Source: Methylophilaceae bacterium
GTDB taxonomy: Bacteria > Pseudomonadota > Gammaproteobacteria > Burkholderiales > Methylophilaceae
Direction of reading: 5' to 3'
Length of the DNA stretch: 5,884 bases
NCBI GenBank assembly: GCA_002401735.1
Contig: NVTX01000009.1
Location: 1,133 to 7,016 of the forward strand
The first letter of the stretch is position 1, and each line of letters opens with the position of its first letter. A program made the position numbers and the translations under genes. Below, in pieces: positions 5,121 to 5,884 of this stretch. The notes beneath the pieces were generated by a model. It was not told the DNA's origin. It ran no database searches and worked only from the letters and a program-made list of their open reading frames with translations.

Positions 5121-5884
5121 GTGTTCAAAAAAATTCTTGTAGCAAATCGGGGGGAAATTGCTGTTCGTATCGTTCGTGCATGCTCCGAGATGGGCATTAA
5201 GTCAGTCGCCATTTATACAGATGCAGACAGGCGAGCATTGCATGTAAAAAAAGCAGATGAGGCATACAGCCTAGGTTCCGACCCTGTTGCCGGATACTTA
5301 AATGCGCATAATATCGTTAATATTGCGACGGCTTCAGGCTGTGATGCACTGCATCCTGGATATGGTTTTTTATCAGAAAACCCAGAACTAGCAGAGATAT
5401 GTGCCAAACGTGGCATTGCTTTTATTGGCCCTAGCGGTGCTGTCATTCGTCAAATGGGTGACAAAATTCAAGCCCGCACCGCGATGACAAAAGCAGGTAT
5501 CCCCTGCACCCCTGGCAGTGACCGTAACTTAGCTAATTTAGACGAAGCGGTGGCGCTTGCTAAAAAAATTGGCTACCCCGTCATGCTTAAAGCAACCAAT
5601 GGTGGTGGTGGTCGAGGCATTCGTCGCTGCGATAGTGAAAAAGAGCTATTAGGCAATTATGACCGCGTCATTTCAGAAGCAAGCAAAGCATTTGGTAAGC
5701 CAGAAGTCTTTTTGGAAAAATGTATTGTTAATCCCAAGCACATCGAAGTGCAAATACTGGCTGACAGCAAAGGGAATGTCATCCACTTATTTGAGCGCGA
5801 CTGCTCAATTCAACGCCGCAATCAAAAACTGATTGAAATTGCCCCGTCACCACAACTATCAAAAACGCAACGTGAGCATATTGG
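5121..5884 (+). CDS. Biotin carboxylase subunit, probably subunit A of two-subunit pyruvate carboxylase (3' end outside window)
   Basis: The enzyme uses ATP and bicarbonate to carboxylate biotin on a partner subunit. Reading from GTG at 5121 gives 254 complete codons and no stop, roughly the first half of a protein of about 450-470 residues. The biotin-carboxylase N-domain starts FKKILVANRGEIAVRI. It is followed by HPGYGFLSEN (78-87), ATP-binding Lys115 (MGDK) and Lys157, the glycine-rich loop GGGGRG (161-166), HIEVQ (207-211) and ERDCSIQRRNQK (225-236), with Cys228 and Lys236 matching active-site residues of E. coli AccC. Segments such as SVAIYTDADRRALHVKKADEA, GYLN, MLKATNGGGGRGIRRC and FLEKCIVNPKHIE recall Pseudomonas-type pyruvate carboxylase subunit A from memory more than AccC. 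Pyruvate to oxaloacetate is therefore favoured. Acetyl-, propionyl- or other acyl-CoA carboxylase subunits remain possible because the partner gene is not visible. It is divergent from yceD. Confidence 0.88.
   Translation, partial: MFKKILVANRGEIAVRIVRACSEMGIKSVAIYTDADRRALHVKKADEAYSLGSDPVAGYLNAHNIVNIATASGCDALHPGYGFLSENPELAEICAKRGIAFIGPSGAVIRQMGDKIQARTAMTKAGIPCTPGSDRNLANLDEAVALAKKIGYPVMLKATNGGGGRGIRRCDSEKELLGNYDRVISEASKAFGKPEVFLEKCIVNPKHIEVQILADSKGNVIHLFERDCSIQRRNQKLIEIAPSPQLSKTQREHI

Noticed and set aside
5213..5446. Minus-strand open reading frame of 77 codons
   Set aside because: It is antisense to the biotin carboxylase, whose conserved HPGYGFLSEN motif falls in the same bases.

Overview
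The window comes from a moderately AT-rich bacterial chromosome, most likely a gammaproteobacterium. Three things point there: the gene order yceD-rpmF-plsX-fabH-fabD-fabG-acpP (as in Escherichia coli), an L32 protein of the cysteine-free MAVQQNK...SKRGM type, and an acyl carrier protein close to that of E. coli. The genus cannot be fixed from the sequence; an environmental lineage with a two-subunit pyruvate carboxylase would fit.

Layout. Positions 1-5002 are one block of genes read on the minus strand, so the block starts at the right. It runs DUF177 protein YceD (5002-4520), ribosomal protein L32 (4387-4208), PlsX (4037-2985), FabH (2975-2031), FabD (1981-1061), FabG (1033-290) and the acyl carrier protein AcpP (200 to the left edge, cut after 66 codons plus two bases). 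The only plus-strand gene starts with GTG at 5121 and leaves the window at the right edge. It is a biotin carboxylase whose sequence looks more like subunit A of two-subunit pyruvate carboxylase than like AccC of acetyl-CoA carboxylase. The 118 bp between it and yceD hold the starts of both transcription units.

How the genes work together. FabD loads malonyl groups onto AcpP. FabH condenses acetyl-CoA with malonyl-ACP to start chains. FabG performs the first reduction of each elongation round. PlsX converts finished acyl-ACP to acyl-phosphate for phospholipid synthesis. YceD and L32 tie the cluster to the large ribosomal subunit. The divergent carboxylase probably makes oxaloacetate from pyruvate, so its link to lipid synthesis would be one of central-carbon supply only.

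Non-coding content. The gaps between genes are more structured than the genes are unusual. The 170 bp rpmF-plsX gap holds three consecutive inverted repeats. The fabH-fabD gap holds a perfect 13-bp inverted repeat. The acpP leader has a promoter-like sequence with a small stem-loop at the predicted RNA 5' end. No mobile element, CRISPR array, tRNA or rRNA was seen. I found no evidence of a novel biological system; the most worthwhile leads are the intergenic structures and the carboxylase neighbour.
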